This document shows positions 1 to 10,992 of a stretch of DNA of 64,000 nucleotides, piece after piece (within the stretch, counting starts at the first letter, position 1; each line of letters starts with the position of its first letter). The notes under the pieces were generated by a model, which ran no database searches, had not been told where the DNA came from, and saw nothing but the letters and a program-made list of their open reading frames with translations. The stretch is from NCBI RefSeq assembly GCF_000972845.2, contig NC_040029.1, positions 317,421 through 381,420 on the forward strand. The letters are read 5' to 3'. This DNA comes from Larimichthys crocea (taxonomy: Eukaryota; Chordata; Actinopteri; Sciaenidae). The position numbers were made by a program, and so were the translations under genes.

Positions 1-157
1 TGTGTGGAGGCTATAGTCCTCGCTGTAGCTCGAATCCCACATCGGACGGCTAATTTACTGTGTGTCACTCCCCCTCTCTCTGCTTCCTGTCTATCTTCAG
101 CTGTACTATCAATAAAGGCATAAAAGGCCAAAAAACTAATCTTTAAAAAAACAACAA
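1..157 (+). mobile_element. tRNA-derived SINE, 5' end cut by the window
   Basis: The sequence matches the complete SINE at 9733-9920 (opposite strand) from its TGTGTGGAGGCT segment to the A-rich tail, with scattered substitutions. It lacks about 9 bases including the first half of the B-box; only CGAATCCC remains of GGTTCGAATCC. The tRNA-like 5' third lies left of the window. It is an old, inactive copy in an intron. Confidence 0.75.
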
Positions 158-189
158 CATTGGGTCAGATCACAATGAACCCACTGAGA

Positions 190-415
190 ATCGTCACCTG
201 AGATGCGTTTTAGCGTCTTTGAGCTCGTTGTTTCTGTTTCTCACAAACTTCGCTTTAAAAACAAGTCGAACGCTTCCGGACTCACACACACGGACAAAGT
301 TAGTGACTTGCTGGTGGTACACAGTGGAGCATTTAGCGGATAAAGAGATAGGATTTTAGCTCAGGAGTTGGTGGAGACCAAAAACGGAGCTAAAAGGAGA
401 GTTATAATCATCCGA
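190..415 (+). repeat. degenerate dispersed repeat ('GGTGGAGACCAAAAA' family)
   Basis: It shares an ordered set of motifs with 18535-18690: TTTTAGC, then a 'TAGTGGAGC' block, then GGTGGAGACCAAAAA.GGAGC. A short inverted piece of the same family lies at 33024-33107. The spacing between motifs differs between copies, so these are old decayed copies. The class is not recognised, and the boundaries are approximate. Confidence 0.5.
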
Positions 416-705
416 TGGCCAAAATAACTCTGCGTATATGCTGAATTTGTAAAAGGGAAACTATTAGCTAATACTTCAACGTCATACAGTGATAATATGT
501 CAGGGTTTGCAGGTGGTTGCGCTGCCCCAAGTGGTCAAAAAGAAGAATTTATGAATGTTTAAAAGGCGCAACAAGTAAAAATAATTGGATTATTTTGGAT
601 TCATCATTTATTTTGATCAACTAAACTCTTGAATATTTGTTACCTGGATGATTAGTTTGTAAAAAACCAGAAACATTTTAAATTCCAGCACTATTTTGTA
701 CCCAC

Positions 706-893
706 CTCCAGCACAGACTTGCCCTCCGCGCTGTGCACCCTCGTGTTGGCGGTTCCCTCCGCAGAGATGGTGAAGCGCTCTCTCCTCCACAACATGGTGG
801 CGGGCGGGTTGGACATCACGTCACAGCTTATGTTCACCGGGTTCCCCTCCCACGAGTAAAAGATGGTGTGGTTGGTCAGGAACTTTGGTATAT
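706..893 (-). CDS. ncam2: ncam2 coding exon: first half of Ig domain 5
   Basis: This 188-bp exon has acceptor GGACAG at 899-894 and donor GAG|GTGGGT at 706/705. It begins with two bases completing a Tyr codon (T|AT) and then reads IPKFLTNHT... to ...SVLE, 62 codons, ending in phase 0. It carries the first Ig5 cysteine (NISC), the tryptophan (TMLWRRE) and two N-glycosylation sequons (NHT, NIS). The partner cysteine should be in the next exon, left of the window. An alternative donor 4 bases downstream (GTACAA) is weaker and would change the phase. The family pattern favours the GTGGGT site. The sequence is NCAM2-like (YSWEGNPVNISCDV). Confidence 0.95.
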
Positions 894-1181
894 CTGTCCA
901 AAAAAAAAGCACACAGAGACATATCACCACTCATGTGCTGCATATGATAAATCAACCTTTTGCTTAACCGGGACCGGCGTAATTGCTGCTTCGCTCTGGA
1001 ATTTCTCGCAGCCAATTAAACACGCAAATCAAAGGTGAAGCTGAGCCGGATGATCAAAGACTCGCAGAGGCTTAACCCACAAATTCCTCAAAGGGGAGAA
1101 GAAAATGTATTTTCCAAAGTCTGCAATGTTAAAAAGAAAAACTTAACTCAGACCTAATTGAAGCCGGCTCATGCTCGGAGG

Positions 1182-1201
1182 GTGTGTGTGTGTGTGTGTG
1201 A
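1182..1201. repeat. (GT)n microsatellite
   Basis: Ten uninterrupted GT units. A similar uninterrupted tract lies at 2166-2191. Confidence 0.95.
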
Positions 1202-2165
1202 GGGGGGGATCTTCATTACGATCATCTCCCCAAGAATGAAAATAAAGGATGCAAACAGAAGCTCATTTGCCCCGGCAAATAGGAAGGGCAGTAATGGACG
1301 ATCGCAGCGGCGAGCTGTCGTACAGATTTCTTTCGGCCAAGTCAGCCCGGCTCAGTCGGAGAGGCATTATAGTTGTTTTATGCTCGCTTGCAGGATTCCA
1401 TTAAAGAGATTGATGCCCGGCTCTCTGTCACAGCCGAGGACGCGTTATCCCCCTGCAGCCTGCAGTGACTTAGTAAATGAGTTCATTAGTTCGGTGGCAA
1501 CGGCTGGCCTGGCCTCGCCACACACTCACAGACTCACAGCCTGTGTCGCTCTCTGCAGAGTGGGAGTCGAGTCTGAGAGTTGTCAGCTGTGGCTCCGCCA
1601 AGCAAAAAAAAAAAAGAAGTTTACAGTATAATGACAGCAACTTTGCTACATAGTTGGAGAGTGGGTGCATGCATGTGATGGGTTTTTTTTTTTCCCCGAC
1701 ATGAGGATGCCATCAAAACTTTTTTTCCACAAAAATGTCAACTTGTGCAGAGAACTATGCAAAACAGGTTTTGAAGGAAATCCATGAACCCAAAAGTCAC
1801 CTCTGCCACAGGAGGAGAAAACTGGTTTCCACATGACAATGGAGATGCAGTATTCATTTCTCTCCCTCCTCCGCTGTCTCTATGAATATATTTGTTTGCC
1901 GGCCCCTCTGTCTTTGCTGCTCCTCTGAGCTTAAAGGCTGTGACCGAGTAAAAACGAGCCTCCCTCGCTCTCATAATGAAGCTAATCATTCCGGGGGACA
2001 AAAAAATGGAGATCCTTGCTTCAGAGCTCATTAGGCTCACCCATCCACCCCTCCCCCAAAAAACCCAAACCAGCACTGAGCAATGGGCGCGCTCATCGGG
2101 AAGTGTCAGCGGGGGGAAAGGCGACGCATGATATCCTCTCGCTAATTAACCCCTTCTGAAGACGA

Positions 2166-2191
2166 TGTGTGTGTGTGTGTGTGTGTGTGTG
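2166..2191. repeat. (GT)n microsatellite
   Basis: About 13 GT units, uninterrupted. Confidence 0.95.
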
Positions 2192-2664
2192 GTGCAACAT
2201 AACGATATCCGGAAGGAAAAAACAGCCAAAGTGTGAAGAGAGTCATTATCACCGAGCGCGGTTCAACTTTTGAACTCGGGGAAAAAACAAGCCCGCGGGG
2301 GTTCACATGTTTCCTGCAAGGTTGCTGATTCGACTGCTCGAATGTGCGTACGTGGTGCGTTAGGGGCCTGATGACACAAATAGAAATGCAGAGGGGAGCA
2401 CGAGTGGGTGGGTTAGGGTGATATCAGGTGAGCGAGGGGGCTCCAAAGGCAACATGCTCCATCAAGAGGACTTAAGTAAGTTGGTACCATGAAATATTAT
2501 CCTCTAGACCAGTGCTTCTCAATTATTTTCTGTTACACCTCCCCACTCTTCGCCGCGTCTATAAATAATATCATTTGTCTATAAACGTGTTTTCATCCCT
2601 GTTAAAAAAATGTTCATGTTGTCTCTTGAGGGTTTTGTTATGTTGAATAACGGAGACTGTAGAG

Positions 2665-3113
2665 CAGTGGTTCTTAACGTGGGTTCGATCGAACCCTAGG
2701 GGTTCGGTGAGTCGGTCTCAGGGGTTCGGTGGAGCCTCCGCCCTGGAATTTTTTATACCATTTGTTACAACATATCTTTGTGAGCAATCGCTTTTGAGGA
2801 TGCTGGACATAAAAACTAAGAAAAGGAACAGACTTTGCTGTGAAAATGACATGAGACTGGCACTTGCCAAGGTGAAGCCATGCATATCTTGAACTGGTCT
2901 CTCAAAGGCAACAGCAGAAGTCACACTGAGGTAAGTTGTTGTGAGTTCATGCACTGTGTTGGTTTTGTTATTTGAACAAGGTGATGTTAATGCACGGTTC
3001 ATTTTGTGCACCAGTTAAAAAATCATATTTTATTTTTTACTAAAGAAGGGTTCTGTGAATGAGCATATGAAACTGGTGGGGTTCGGTACGTCCAACAAGG
3101 TTAAGAACCACTG
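2665..3113 (+). mobile_element. nested hAT (Charlie-like) transposon, internally deleted
   Basis: The termini are CAGTGGTTCTTAACGTGGG and AAGGTTAAGAACCACTG, a terminal inverted repeat of the vertebrate Charlie/ZBED hAT type. The flanks CTGTAGAG (2657-2664) and GTGTAGAC (3114-3121) share TGTAGA, a slightly decayed 8-bp target duplication. The 449-bp element keeps a 3' transposase remnant (2710-2892) and so is a deletion derivative of an autonomous element. Confidence 0.88.
2710..2892 (+). pseudogene. hAT transposase C-terminal remnant
   Basis: An open stretch of about 60 codons ends in a stop at 2892. It contains TYLCEQS..RMLDIKTKKRNRL followed by ENDMRLALAKVKP. This is the conserved C-terminal dimerisation block of Charlie/ZBED-type hAT transposases. 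The catalytic core and the zinc finger are missing. There is no credible own start, so it is a remnant inside the 2665-3113 element. Confidence 0.82.
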
Positions 3114-3304
3114 GTGTAGACGGAACGCAGTCGGAGCTTACTCCATTTATTCAACACAGTTAAGCAAGTAACGTAAACCAGAAAAACCTGTACTCTTGTA
3201 AGTCGTAAAACGTTGCGCTGTTGCAAACATGACAGACGTAACAGGTTTGTTTACTGCACTTCATATTGCCTGCTCGGTGCAACAACAAAAAAAAAACCCT
3301 ACAC

Positions 3305-3567
3305 CGGTGGTTCCCAATCTTATTTGCGCCGCGGACCGGTCAGCCCTTGAAAATTTGAAGTGAAGAGAAGACGGGGATCGTGCACTCGGCACGGGGCATT
3401 TCGGCTCTTTTTAGAGAACCGGCTCTTTTGGCTCGGCTCACTAGCCGGCTCCCGCAATTCAACTCAAAGAACCAGCTCTAGGAGCCGCTTCGTTCGTGAC
3501 CGACCCATCACTACTCCGTACGCGCCAATCTGCGGGCCAGTTTTAATAGTAATTAATCATCTCACTG
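3305..3567. mobile_element. second nested hAT element
   Basis: It starts CGGTGGTTCCCAATCTTATT, followed by GCGCCGCGGACCGGT, a common vertebrate hAT terminus, and ends ...CTCACTG. It is flanked by an exact 8-bp duplication CCCTACAC at 3297-3304 and 3568-3575. The interior contains a GGCTC-rich block (about 3400-3500, with GAACCGGCTC and GAGCCG motifs) that resembles another teleost hAT-like repeat and may be a further insertion. No coding capacity is seen. Confidence 0.82.
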
Positions 3568-3800
3568 CCCTACACCATAGACTTAATAGTCCCTGCGCAC
3601 ACTCTGACAATGAGAGCGCCACTGCCAACTAATGTAGTGGATGTGCAATCATGCTTTATTCTAGTATGGCAAAAAAAAAGCATGTTCCCTGACCCCACTA
3701 TTTGAGAAGGACTGCTCTAGACTAAAACTATTTTCTAAAACATCATGTCTCAGTCTTGCTTTGAGGTGGTGAATTGCTCTTTCAGTCTCCATCTATTACA

Positions 3801-3892
3801 TTTTCCTCATCGGGGTGGCGGAGCGCTGGAGCCGATCCCAGCTGGCGTTGAGCGAGAGGCGGGAACACCCCCGGACAAGTCACCAGTTGACA
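3801..3892. repeat. teleost dispersed repeat fragment
   Basis: It contains TCGGGGTGGCGGAGCGCTGG, then GCCGATCCCAGCTGGCGTTG, then GGCGGGAACACCCCCGGACA. This is a decayed form of a very common fish repeat (GGGCTGGAGCCTATCCCAGCT...). The class and ends are not determined. Confidence 0.65.
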
Positions 3893-4167
3893 TTATGTGC
3901 AATTAAGAGCCACCAACAGACAGTTTGTCACAGCAGCCATTTTGACGTGAAATAGTCGGGTCGACTCAGCTGTTACCAATGACGCTAATTAAGGCTCAGG
4001 TCCATTTAGTGCAGCAGAACCGGGACCTCAATTAGCATCACTGGTAACACCTGAGTTCACTAGTTCAAGTCTGGAGGACGCTGAACATTCAGACGCCACA
4101 CCAGCCTCGCACGCTCTAAGTCTTTAATTTTAAATCGGTTAAACATACTAATGAAGATATTATTTGC

Positions 4168-4192
4168 CAAATCTTACACACCGGACCTTTAA
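4168..4192. repeat. solitary MITE terminus
   Basis: AAATCTTACACACCGGACCT matches the right terminal inverted repeat of the complete MITE at 50591-50845. The partner terminus is not found within the preceding 300 bases, so it is a truncated or decayed copy. Confidence 0.65.
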
Positions 4193-4435
4193 TAACCTGA
4201 ATCTTTGTTCAACTTTGAGCATAAATACTCGTGGACTCAGTGCCTCGTCCCGATTCTCCACTCGCGTTCGTTAAACGTACAAAATGTTAATAAAAGGTAC
4301 AGGTGTTTTCACTTAAGCTGCCAGATTGGACCTCTGCTCGGGACGCGGCGTGCAATCTAATTAAGGAATAACTGCAGACAGCTGCGTGACCGTGCCGGAG
4401 CTCTGCCGGCTAATCAGCGGACAAACAATACTCAC

Positions 4436-4586
4436 ACTCGATGTCCAGGAACATGCTCTTCTGATGACCCCCGATCCTGCTCTGCGCCTCGCAGTCGAAT
4501 CGACCCAAGTCGGTGAGCCTCACGCCGCTGATGGTCAACACGGACTTGCCGTGGCGGCCGCGGACTTCAAAACGCCCGTCCTGACT
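4436..4586 (-). CDS. ncam2: ncam2 coding exon: second half of Ig domain 4
   Basis: This 151-bp exon has acceptor CTTCAG just above 4586 and donor GAGT|GTGAG at 4436/4435. It is read in phase 0 from [10 protein letters not shown] to the codon block SMFLDIE (50 codons) plus one base of the next Tyr codon. It carries the second Ig4 cysteine in [17 protein letters not shown]. That signature closely matches vertebrate NCAM2 ([17 protein letters not shown]). The intron before it (phase 0) sits where NCAM1 carries the optional 10-residue VASE exon. I did not identify such a micro-exon here. Confidence 0.96.
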
Positions 4587-7500
4587 CTGAAGACACAAAC
4601 ACAGAGATATTGTCAAGCCTTGCACCACTACTATAGACGCACCCTGAAGATACATACCTCTTCAAACTCGGTTAGGTATTGTAGCTCTGAAGTTAATTTG
4701 TGTTGAGTCTTGGATGACATTTGCATCACTATATTTCTACAGTTCTTGCCCGTAAGAAGTGGTTTGCTGTGTCAAATTCTGATGGAAAACAACCCAAAAC
4801 ACATCATTTCAGAGCGGCTTACCGGGACTGTGGTGCTGGAACATGAGGGGGATTGATTATAGCTCTCATGTATAACATGGTTGGCAATTTATTTGTGATG
4901 TTGTATTTCAGGGGAAGGCTATACTCGGAGAAATAATTGGTCAATTAAGACGTGAACAGTAAAACAGCAATCCAAAAAGGCGTTGCCGGTCCTGTCGCCA
5001 AGCACGGAAAGTTCCAACTTCGTCCAATGACAGCCCCTTGATCCATTTTGACCCACCTTGCAGGGAAACCATCACTTGTCACACAGAGTCAGGGTTAATG
5101 CAATAAACTGTCGATTTATTACAAGGTCATTACGTCTGTATGAAGACAGATGGTATCAATTTGAAGCAACGGGTCAATTACAGCAGACGAGGCTATCATT
5201 CCAGTGATCGACATTCACTCGTAATGAGAAAAAACACCTTAGGAGCATCCCAGACGCGTCGCTCAGACTGTTACCTCCGAGATAACCCTCGTCACCCCGA
5301 AGAAAACTACTTTCCAGAGGTAGTTTGGAAGAAGATTTGAAGGTCAGATAGACTCACGTTTTAAAACTGTTTAGTTCAGAGAGTGAACCCGAATGTTGGC
5401 GGAAAAGAGACAAAGGACGGAAATAATAATAATAAAAAACAGGAAATGCTAAACCAGAAACCGCAGAAATACTTTTTGTTTTTAGCCGGTAAATCAGACA
5501 GTGTTTGCATCATTGCTCATGTTGAATGTGTAATGAAGTTTCTTCTTATTATTCATAGAGTCTTTGAGTGCTGCGGGGTACTTTCAATATAAGTACCCAT
5601 CAAACAGCACATGGCATACATTACGGTGGCAATCTATCCAGGGCTTTCAAAGCCTTAGTGAACAAAAAAAAAAAAAAAAAAAACCCAACATGGCTATCAA
5701 ATAAAGACAGCAACGTATCATGATTGCATTATCATCTCTGGGTATCGCTGAAATGGGGCCGGCTTGAATAATCGGAGACGCTTGCAGGAAAACAAGGAGT
5801 GCTGACATGGACATGTGCTATGAACACCGATCATGACTTTTTGATAAACTTGCATCGACGTCTCCTAATTAAGTCAAAAGATTCATCAACAATAGAAGTT
5901 TTTTAGCTCAAGAGCTTGTTCCTAATCAAATAATTCCAACTAAAAAACTCACTCGCGCCTTTTTTTACCCAACGGATACGCCACCAGTGCTTTGGGAGTT
6001 GCAATCAGCATCTTATTGTCGTGTTTTTGCAGCTTTTTGGTGATTTTTGGGTTGATTCTGTGCCGCAGTTCCCAGAAACGACTTCACAGTCAATCGGTGT
6101 CTTCGTCTTTTAGTTCTTTTAGTCTCGAAAAACTGTCATAAAGGAGTTTTCGGCTCATACATCTGATGTATTTACAGGAAGTTACACAGTGTTGTCTTTC
6201 CCAGAGTCGGACGTTGTTGGAGCCAGCGTGCTGTTTAGCTTAGCATCAAGGCAGCAAACAGAAGGAAGCCGCTATAGGTGACAAAATCCTCCTACCCACG
6301 CCTCTAAAGCTCGCTGATTACCTTGTTATATCTCCTTTGTTTATTCTTGCTGTCACGGCGAGGTTTCCAGGCAACCCGGCTGAGAGTCCTCAGGGAGGTC
6401 GGTGCCAAGAAACAGTCTGGCACATAATCCCTTCGTAAAAGTGCAACTTCTTGTTGTTCATTTTGAAGTGCCGTGAGGAGGAGGACGCTTTTTTTTCTTC
6501 CTTTCTTTTGTAGCTCTGTCAGATGAGGTGATTGCTTTCCTGTCATTCACGTCAAGTATCATCGACCGGCTGCACTTTTTGCACCACCGTCGAGTTAAAT
6601 GACATTATATATATATCGCAACAGAAACTCATTAAAACAGGTGTTATTTCTTTAAGGTCGTCAACTTTTTGACCTCCACAGCTTTGCGTCTGCACTGTTG
6701 ACATCCCCGTCTACTTATGTACTGTACATTTACATATTTATAAGTCTGTGATATAGGTCCCTGCACACCTCTTCCACAGATCCCCCCCACTAAATCAATG
6801 CACATCCAGCCCCTTCTAATGCTCTGCTGTCACCCTCCAACCCTCCTCTGCTAATACTCATTATGTGCCTAAGCTCCATAAGCCTCGGCCGCGAGGCCTC
6901 CTCTTCTGAATCACGCTCCCTTTATGTTGTCACCCGTACGCCGCTTCAGCATTATCCTGTTTAGAAATGCTTATCTTTGCTCTTATCGCCGCCATACTGT
7001 CGTCCAATGAGGTGAAGCGGCTTTTAGAGGCTCGGTTCTGGTCGCTTTGCTTGTTCGCCTCGCCAGCTGAGGTCAACGGGATTGCAGGGAGTGTGCGTTG
7101 AATAGGAATGCTGAGGAACGGGAGGAGGAGGAGAGAGAGGGAGGAAATCTTCCAGGAGGGAGCTTCTGAGTCAGGAAATTACTCGCTAACCCACCACCAC
7201 CACCACCTCCTCCACCGCCTCCTGCCAACTGACAGGGTCTGTCTAGAGACCAACTCAGCCCCTAAAGCGCAGCCTGTTTGATATGCAGCTCAGTCGAACG
7301 ACAAGGCAAGCGGCCAGACGTGAACACAACACAAGCGAGTCACGCGCACGCCACCGCGGACACGTGCACACTCTGCTGCAAACCGCACGCTCGCTCGCTC
7401 GCCGCTGTACTGTAAACACGTGAGCGGTAACTAACGAACGCAAAGGCAAAGAAAGGGTGAAGCTGAGGGATGAAAGGGGAGCAGGGAGGGGGGAAATATA

Positions 7501-9598
7501 TGAAATGCTACCACTATCTGATCCACGAGGCCTCAGAAGAGAAGAGAACGCGTGGTGTGATGTCTCTCAAATGAGATTAAAGCTTTACTTTAGTCTAAAT
7601 GCTCGAATTCAGTTATTAAAAATGTCAGCTGTAAATGTCAGCGAGGCTGGAAAATACACTGTAGTCTAATTCTGGGCAAGTGCTGCTTATTGCTACAGTG
7701 TGACGAGCTTTTCATATTTGCAACACGTTAAAGTTCATGTAAAATAAGAATAAATAAATGTTCTAAAAGAAGAAAGCGTTGTTAACCACCCAGCCAAATT
7801 TGAATGATTAAAAGTATCGACAAGTTTATGAAACTAGGTGTCGAAATCAGGGTGGCCTCAGCGTGTCATCGAGCCACCCTTTAAGGACCGCCCACAAAAT
7901 CCTGCACTCCACGTTTCAGTGACATATCATTCAAAGTCTTTTTTTACGTGTTTGCAGCAGCTATTTTGCAACATATCTAATGTGTTTTGAAGACTTTAAA
8001 TGATTCCAGTACCACCAACAACAAAATGACATTTTATAACAGTTTTCAGATTCAAAGAAATGCAGAGGCTGCCGCTTTTGTGGCCACATATTGAATGGAA
8101 GATAATGAAAAAAACAGTTTCAATGGTGTGACTGCGTGTTGTGTTTTTCAAGGTTCAATCTGCAAAACGCCTTTTGATAAGCGCTCCAATCAACACAAAC
8201 ACAACCACGAGCTTGACTCCTCGACAATGAGAAGGTTACAGCGCTCTTCAAAAGTCTACGCAAGCGTCGAAGCAGAAGCACAGACTTTCAATTGAGGTTT
8301 GCGTGAATGGTACGGAGGCGACACTTTGCCAACCTCGCTTCAAACAATGCAGCAGGAAGTGAAACAATCCTACCTCGCTCCATTATTTAAATTCCAAGAA
8401 CTGCTTCCCATTATGTTCTCTTAGCGATGGGGGCAAAGTGTTAGTCGACAAAAGGTTGGAGAAAAATGGGAGCAACGTTATGCGGCGAGTAAAAACTAAG
8501 CCCCTTGAAGCCAACAAGAAGAGGTGTGTGTGTGAGTGAGTGGACTGGATATGCAGATTGGGAAGCAAATTGAGAGAGGAACATCCAGCCTTAAACCCAA
8601 ATGACTGCCGCCATCCATCATGCCTCGCGCCCGCACGAGCCATGTTTGTCTTTGCGTATGTTTAGGTGTGTTGGTTTGCACTTCACATTTCCATAATTGC
8701 ATTTTCCGTGCGAAGAGAAGCACTTACTCTCATTTTCGGCCATGATTTATCAACCCGAGAGATTCGAGCCAATGCACACATTCATTTATCTCCACGCTGA
8801 CCTTTTTTTTCCCCCCCTTCATGCAAAAGTACAGCTGCCATCTTTGTTTTTTTTTTGTTTGTTTGTTTGTTTTTAACTGCTTCTGTGAAAGCTTCGCCAC
8901 GGGGAAGCGTGATGGAAAAGCGCGTATGATTTTTGACACTGATGGCAGCTCGTTCAGAGAATAATTACTTCTCGGAGAAAACGCGGCCGCGCCTCATTCG
9001 ATTTCTGATTTGTGAGGCTGTTTGCTACGCGGGTGAATAATGGATGCAGAGAGAAAAACACACAATTGAAAGCTTCGTGTATCTTTTTCAATTCCTTAAA
9101 GTTGGATTACATAAAAGTGTCGAGCAAAGTGTTTGCCCTGAAAACTTCAAGGTTCTTGCTGCTTCTTTGTGCTGAGAGCTAATCAAAATGAATGCGCGCC
9201 GCTGATTTCCCTCGAGATAATAGTCTCAGCAAAAGTTGAGCGATTTTAAACGCTGCCTGTGAAGAACATGGGCCAAGGTGAGTGTGCATGTTTTTGTTTG
9301 AGGGCAGCTTTGATATTAAAGGAGTCTCTGAGGCTTCACACGTCAGTTATAGAAAGCCAACGCACAGCTCTGGGGTCGATGTGTACAACACGAGGAAGGA
9401 TCAATCATGAAGTCTTCAATGTAAATATCACCAGCATCTGCCTTCAGACAGGCTGAGAGCAGCTCTGCTGGTAATAAATGAGTCTAATTGCATTTCATGT
9501 ATGGCAGATGGGAATAATTACGACTGCTTTTATTTTTATGAGCTATTTCGACCAGACTAAAGCACAGAGTTTTCTCCACATGAATAAAGAACAAAAAT

Positions 9599-9680
9599 AG
9601 AAGAGGAACATCTCACGTATGTCCAACATCGATTTCAGTAGAAGAGGAACATCTCACGTATGTCCAACATCGATTTCAGT
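9599..9680. repeat. exact two-copy 41-bp tandem duplication
   Basis: Units 9599-9639 and 9640-9680 are identical, beginning AGAAGAGGAACATC and ending TCGATTTCAGT. There is no divergence, so it is recent (or an assembly effect). It lies 38 bp before the SINE target duplication. Confidence 0.97.
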
Positions 9681-9718
9681 CGTTTTGAAGCTGCAACTCC
9701 AGCGAAACGATCTGAAGC

Positions 9719-9934
9719 TCAAGTCATTTTTTTTTAAAGATTATTTTTTTGGCCTTTAATGATAGTACAGCTGAAGATAGACAGGAAGCAGAGAGAGGAG
9801 GAGTGACATGCAGTGAATGGCCGCCCGATGCGGGATTCAAACCGGCGCCAGCTGCAGCGAGGACTACAGCCTCCACACACGGGGCGGCCGCTCAACCCAC
9901 TACGCTACCGACCGCCCCGTTCAAGTCATTTTTT
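9719..9934 (-). mobile_element. complete tRNA-derived SINE with 14-bp target duplication
   Basis: The body at 9733-9920 reads on the minus strand. A-box TAGCGTAGTGGG lies near the 5' end, B-box GGTTTGAATCC (one mismatch to GGTTCGANTCC) follows about 45 bases later, then a tRNA-unrelated region CACTCCTCCTCTCTCTGCTT, and an A-rich tail AATCTTTAAAAAAAA. It is flanked by exact direct repeats TCAAGTCATTTTTT at 9719-9732 and 9921-9934, the signature of LINE-mediated retroposition. A related truncated copy lies at 1-157. It is a Pol III-type, non-coding element, and its intact boxes and exact flanks suggest a young insertion. Confidence 0.92.
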
Positions 9935-10527
9935 AGGACACTTGCTGCTAGAAGAAGTCAAATATGACACGAGTTTCTCTTCATGGACATGTTTGTGAAG
10001 AGGCGACTCGCCATCGTCTCTGTTTTACATCGGAAACAGTTGCAGCAACCGCTCGCTGTAACTTTGTACGTAACGTTTTTTACGGTGCCAACAACGATTT
10101 CAGTAATTTTGGTGAACCTGGGTCGTATTTTCATGGTTTTCCCTCTGATGTCAACTCTCTGTGATTTACAGTGAAGTAAACTACTGCCGACTGTAGCTGC
10201 TGTTAGCTCCGTTTGTTAGCCGGACTTTGAGAGACGGGACGCGGAGCTGATTGGTTGTTGACTCGCTAGTTTCTGAATACAAGTAATAAACTGGAGAAAG
10301 TAAATCAGAAAAATATCGATTTCTACGCAGCGTTGCTCGTTAAATTCCTTCTGGTTGAACCACATAAGCTCCCAACATGTGAAGACCAGAATCAACACTT
10401 CGAATCAGGGAGATGATGGCCAACGGAGCAGATTTAATCAATTCATTCTGCATTTTTATCAACAGTTTTTTCTATTCGTGCACTAGTTTGAGTTGGATTT
10501 GCAACCCACACACGTAGCCACGAGATA

Positions 10528-10605
10528 TGTGGTGGGAGAAATATTCAGATCTTTTACTTTCTGCAGTTTTAAGTAAATAATCACATGTGAAGATGCTTTT
10601 ATTTG
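10528..10605 (+). mobile_element. hAT-like repeat terminus ('GTGGTGGAAGAAGTATTCAGATC' family)
   Basis: TGTGGTGGGAGAAATATTCA, then GATCTTTTACTTTCTGCAGTTTTAAGTAA, resembles one end of an abundant teleost hAT-like repeat. The same family appears at 48676-49541. The other end is not recognisable here. Confidence 0.6.
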
Positions 10606-10948
10606 TTTATGCGGTCACAGAACTCGTCCGGGAACACTTAACCCTTCAGGTGTTTTTGCAATACATTGTTTTCACTGGACAGAAAGCACATGGGTGAATT
10701 TTGCCCTCAGGGATTTCTGGCAGGACTGTTTAATAAAAAAATAAAATAAAAAAAAGAGACAGAAAGCTTTTCTGCCAGAAAGCCCTGAAGGCAAACTTCT
10801 TCCACAGGCGGACGAGCGAGCGTATGAAAAATTGTAATCTGAATTTGTGCTTCCACTTGCAAACAGCTGTGCTTTTATTTTGAAGGAACCTTTAATGGTG
10901 CTATGGTAAAGATTGGTTTACACCTCAAATCTGTTTTCTAGCCGGTGC

Positions 10949-10964
10949 CACACACACACACACA
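10949..10964. repeat. CA tract, (UG)8 in the transcript, 28 nt after an exon donor
   Basis: This is (CA)8 on the plus strand. In the ncam2 pre-mRNA it reads (UG)8 starting 28 nt downstream of the 10993 exon donor. UG repeats are known binding sites for CELF proteins and TDP-43. Any splicing effect here is inference. Confidence 0.9.
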
Positions 10965-10992
10965 ACCAGATGGACTTTCTGGCGGTCTCTAC

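Larger units (their letters stand above)
1..705 (-). other. ncam2 intron after the first Ig5 exon (partial)
   Basis: This is the intron downstream of the 706-893 exon. It holds the SINE tail at 1-157 and a degenerate dispersed repeat at about 190-415. The rest (about 416-705) is AT-rich with nothing I recognise. The donor GTGGGT reads from 705 downwards on the minus strand. Confidence 0.8.
2510..3714. mobile_element. outer non-autonomous hAT transposon, host of two nested insertions
   Basis: The left end reads CAGTGCTTCTCAATTATTTT. The right end reads CCACTATTTGAGAAGGACTG, an imperfect inverted repeat of it. The element is flanked by an exact 8-bp duplication CTCTAGAC at 2502-2509 and 3715-3722, the target-site length expected of hAT. 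After removal of the inserts at 2665-3113 and 3305-3567 (with their target duplications), about 0.5 kb of element remains. I see no transposase frame in that remainder. Confidence 0.88.
894..4435 (-). other. ncam2 intron between Ig4 and Ig5 exons
   Basis: This 3.5-kb intron contains GT microsatellites (1182-1201, 2166-2191), a nest of three hAT elements (2510-3714), a teleost dispersed repeat fragment (3801-3892) and a MITE terminus (4168-4192). The stretch 894-2500 has open frames up to 157 codons but no similarity I recognise. It reads as ordinary intron. Confidence 0.85.
4587..10992 (-). other. ncam2 intron splitting Ig4
   Basis: This 6.4-kb intron contains a poly-A run (5664-5683), an exact 41-bp tandem duplication (9599-9680), a complete SINE (9733-9920), a hAT-like remnant (10528-10605) and a CA tract next to the exon 8 donor (10949-10964). 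The stretches 4600-5650, 5700-9590 and 9940-10520 have no gene I can support. A CCA/CCT-rich patch lies near 7191-7225, and fragments of common teleost repeats ('GTTGGAGCCAG...TTAGCTTAGCAT') lie near 6210-6250. Confidence 0.85.

Noticed and set aside
1158..1631. 157-codon open frame near the Ig5 exon
   Set aside because: It crosses a GT microsatellite and has no similarity to known proteins. It is intronic.
9733..9920. Possible tRNA gene (A and B boxes)
   Set aside because: A tRNA-unrelated region, an A-rich tail and flanking target duplications identify a SINE. No cloverleaf anticodon arm is credible.
4587..10992. VASE-like 30-nt micro-exon between the Ig4 exons
   Set aside because: The intron position and phase match, but I found no convincing AG-30 nt-GT unit with the expected peptide. 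An alignment-based search would be needed.
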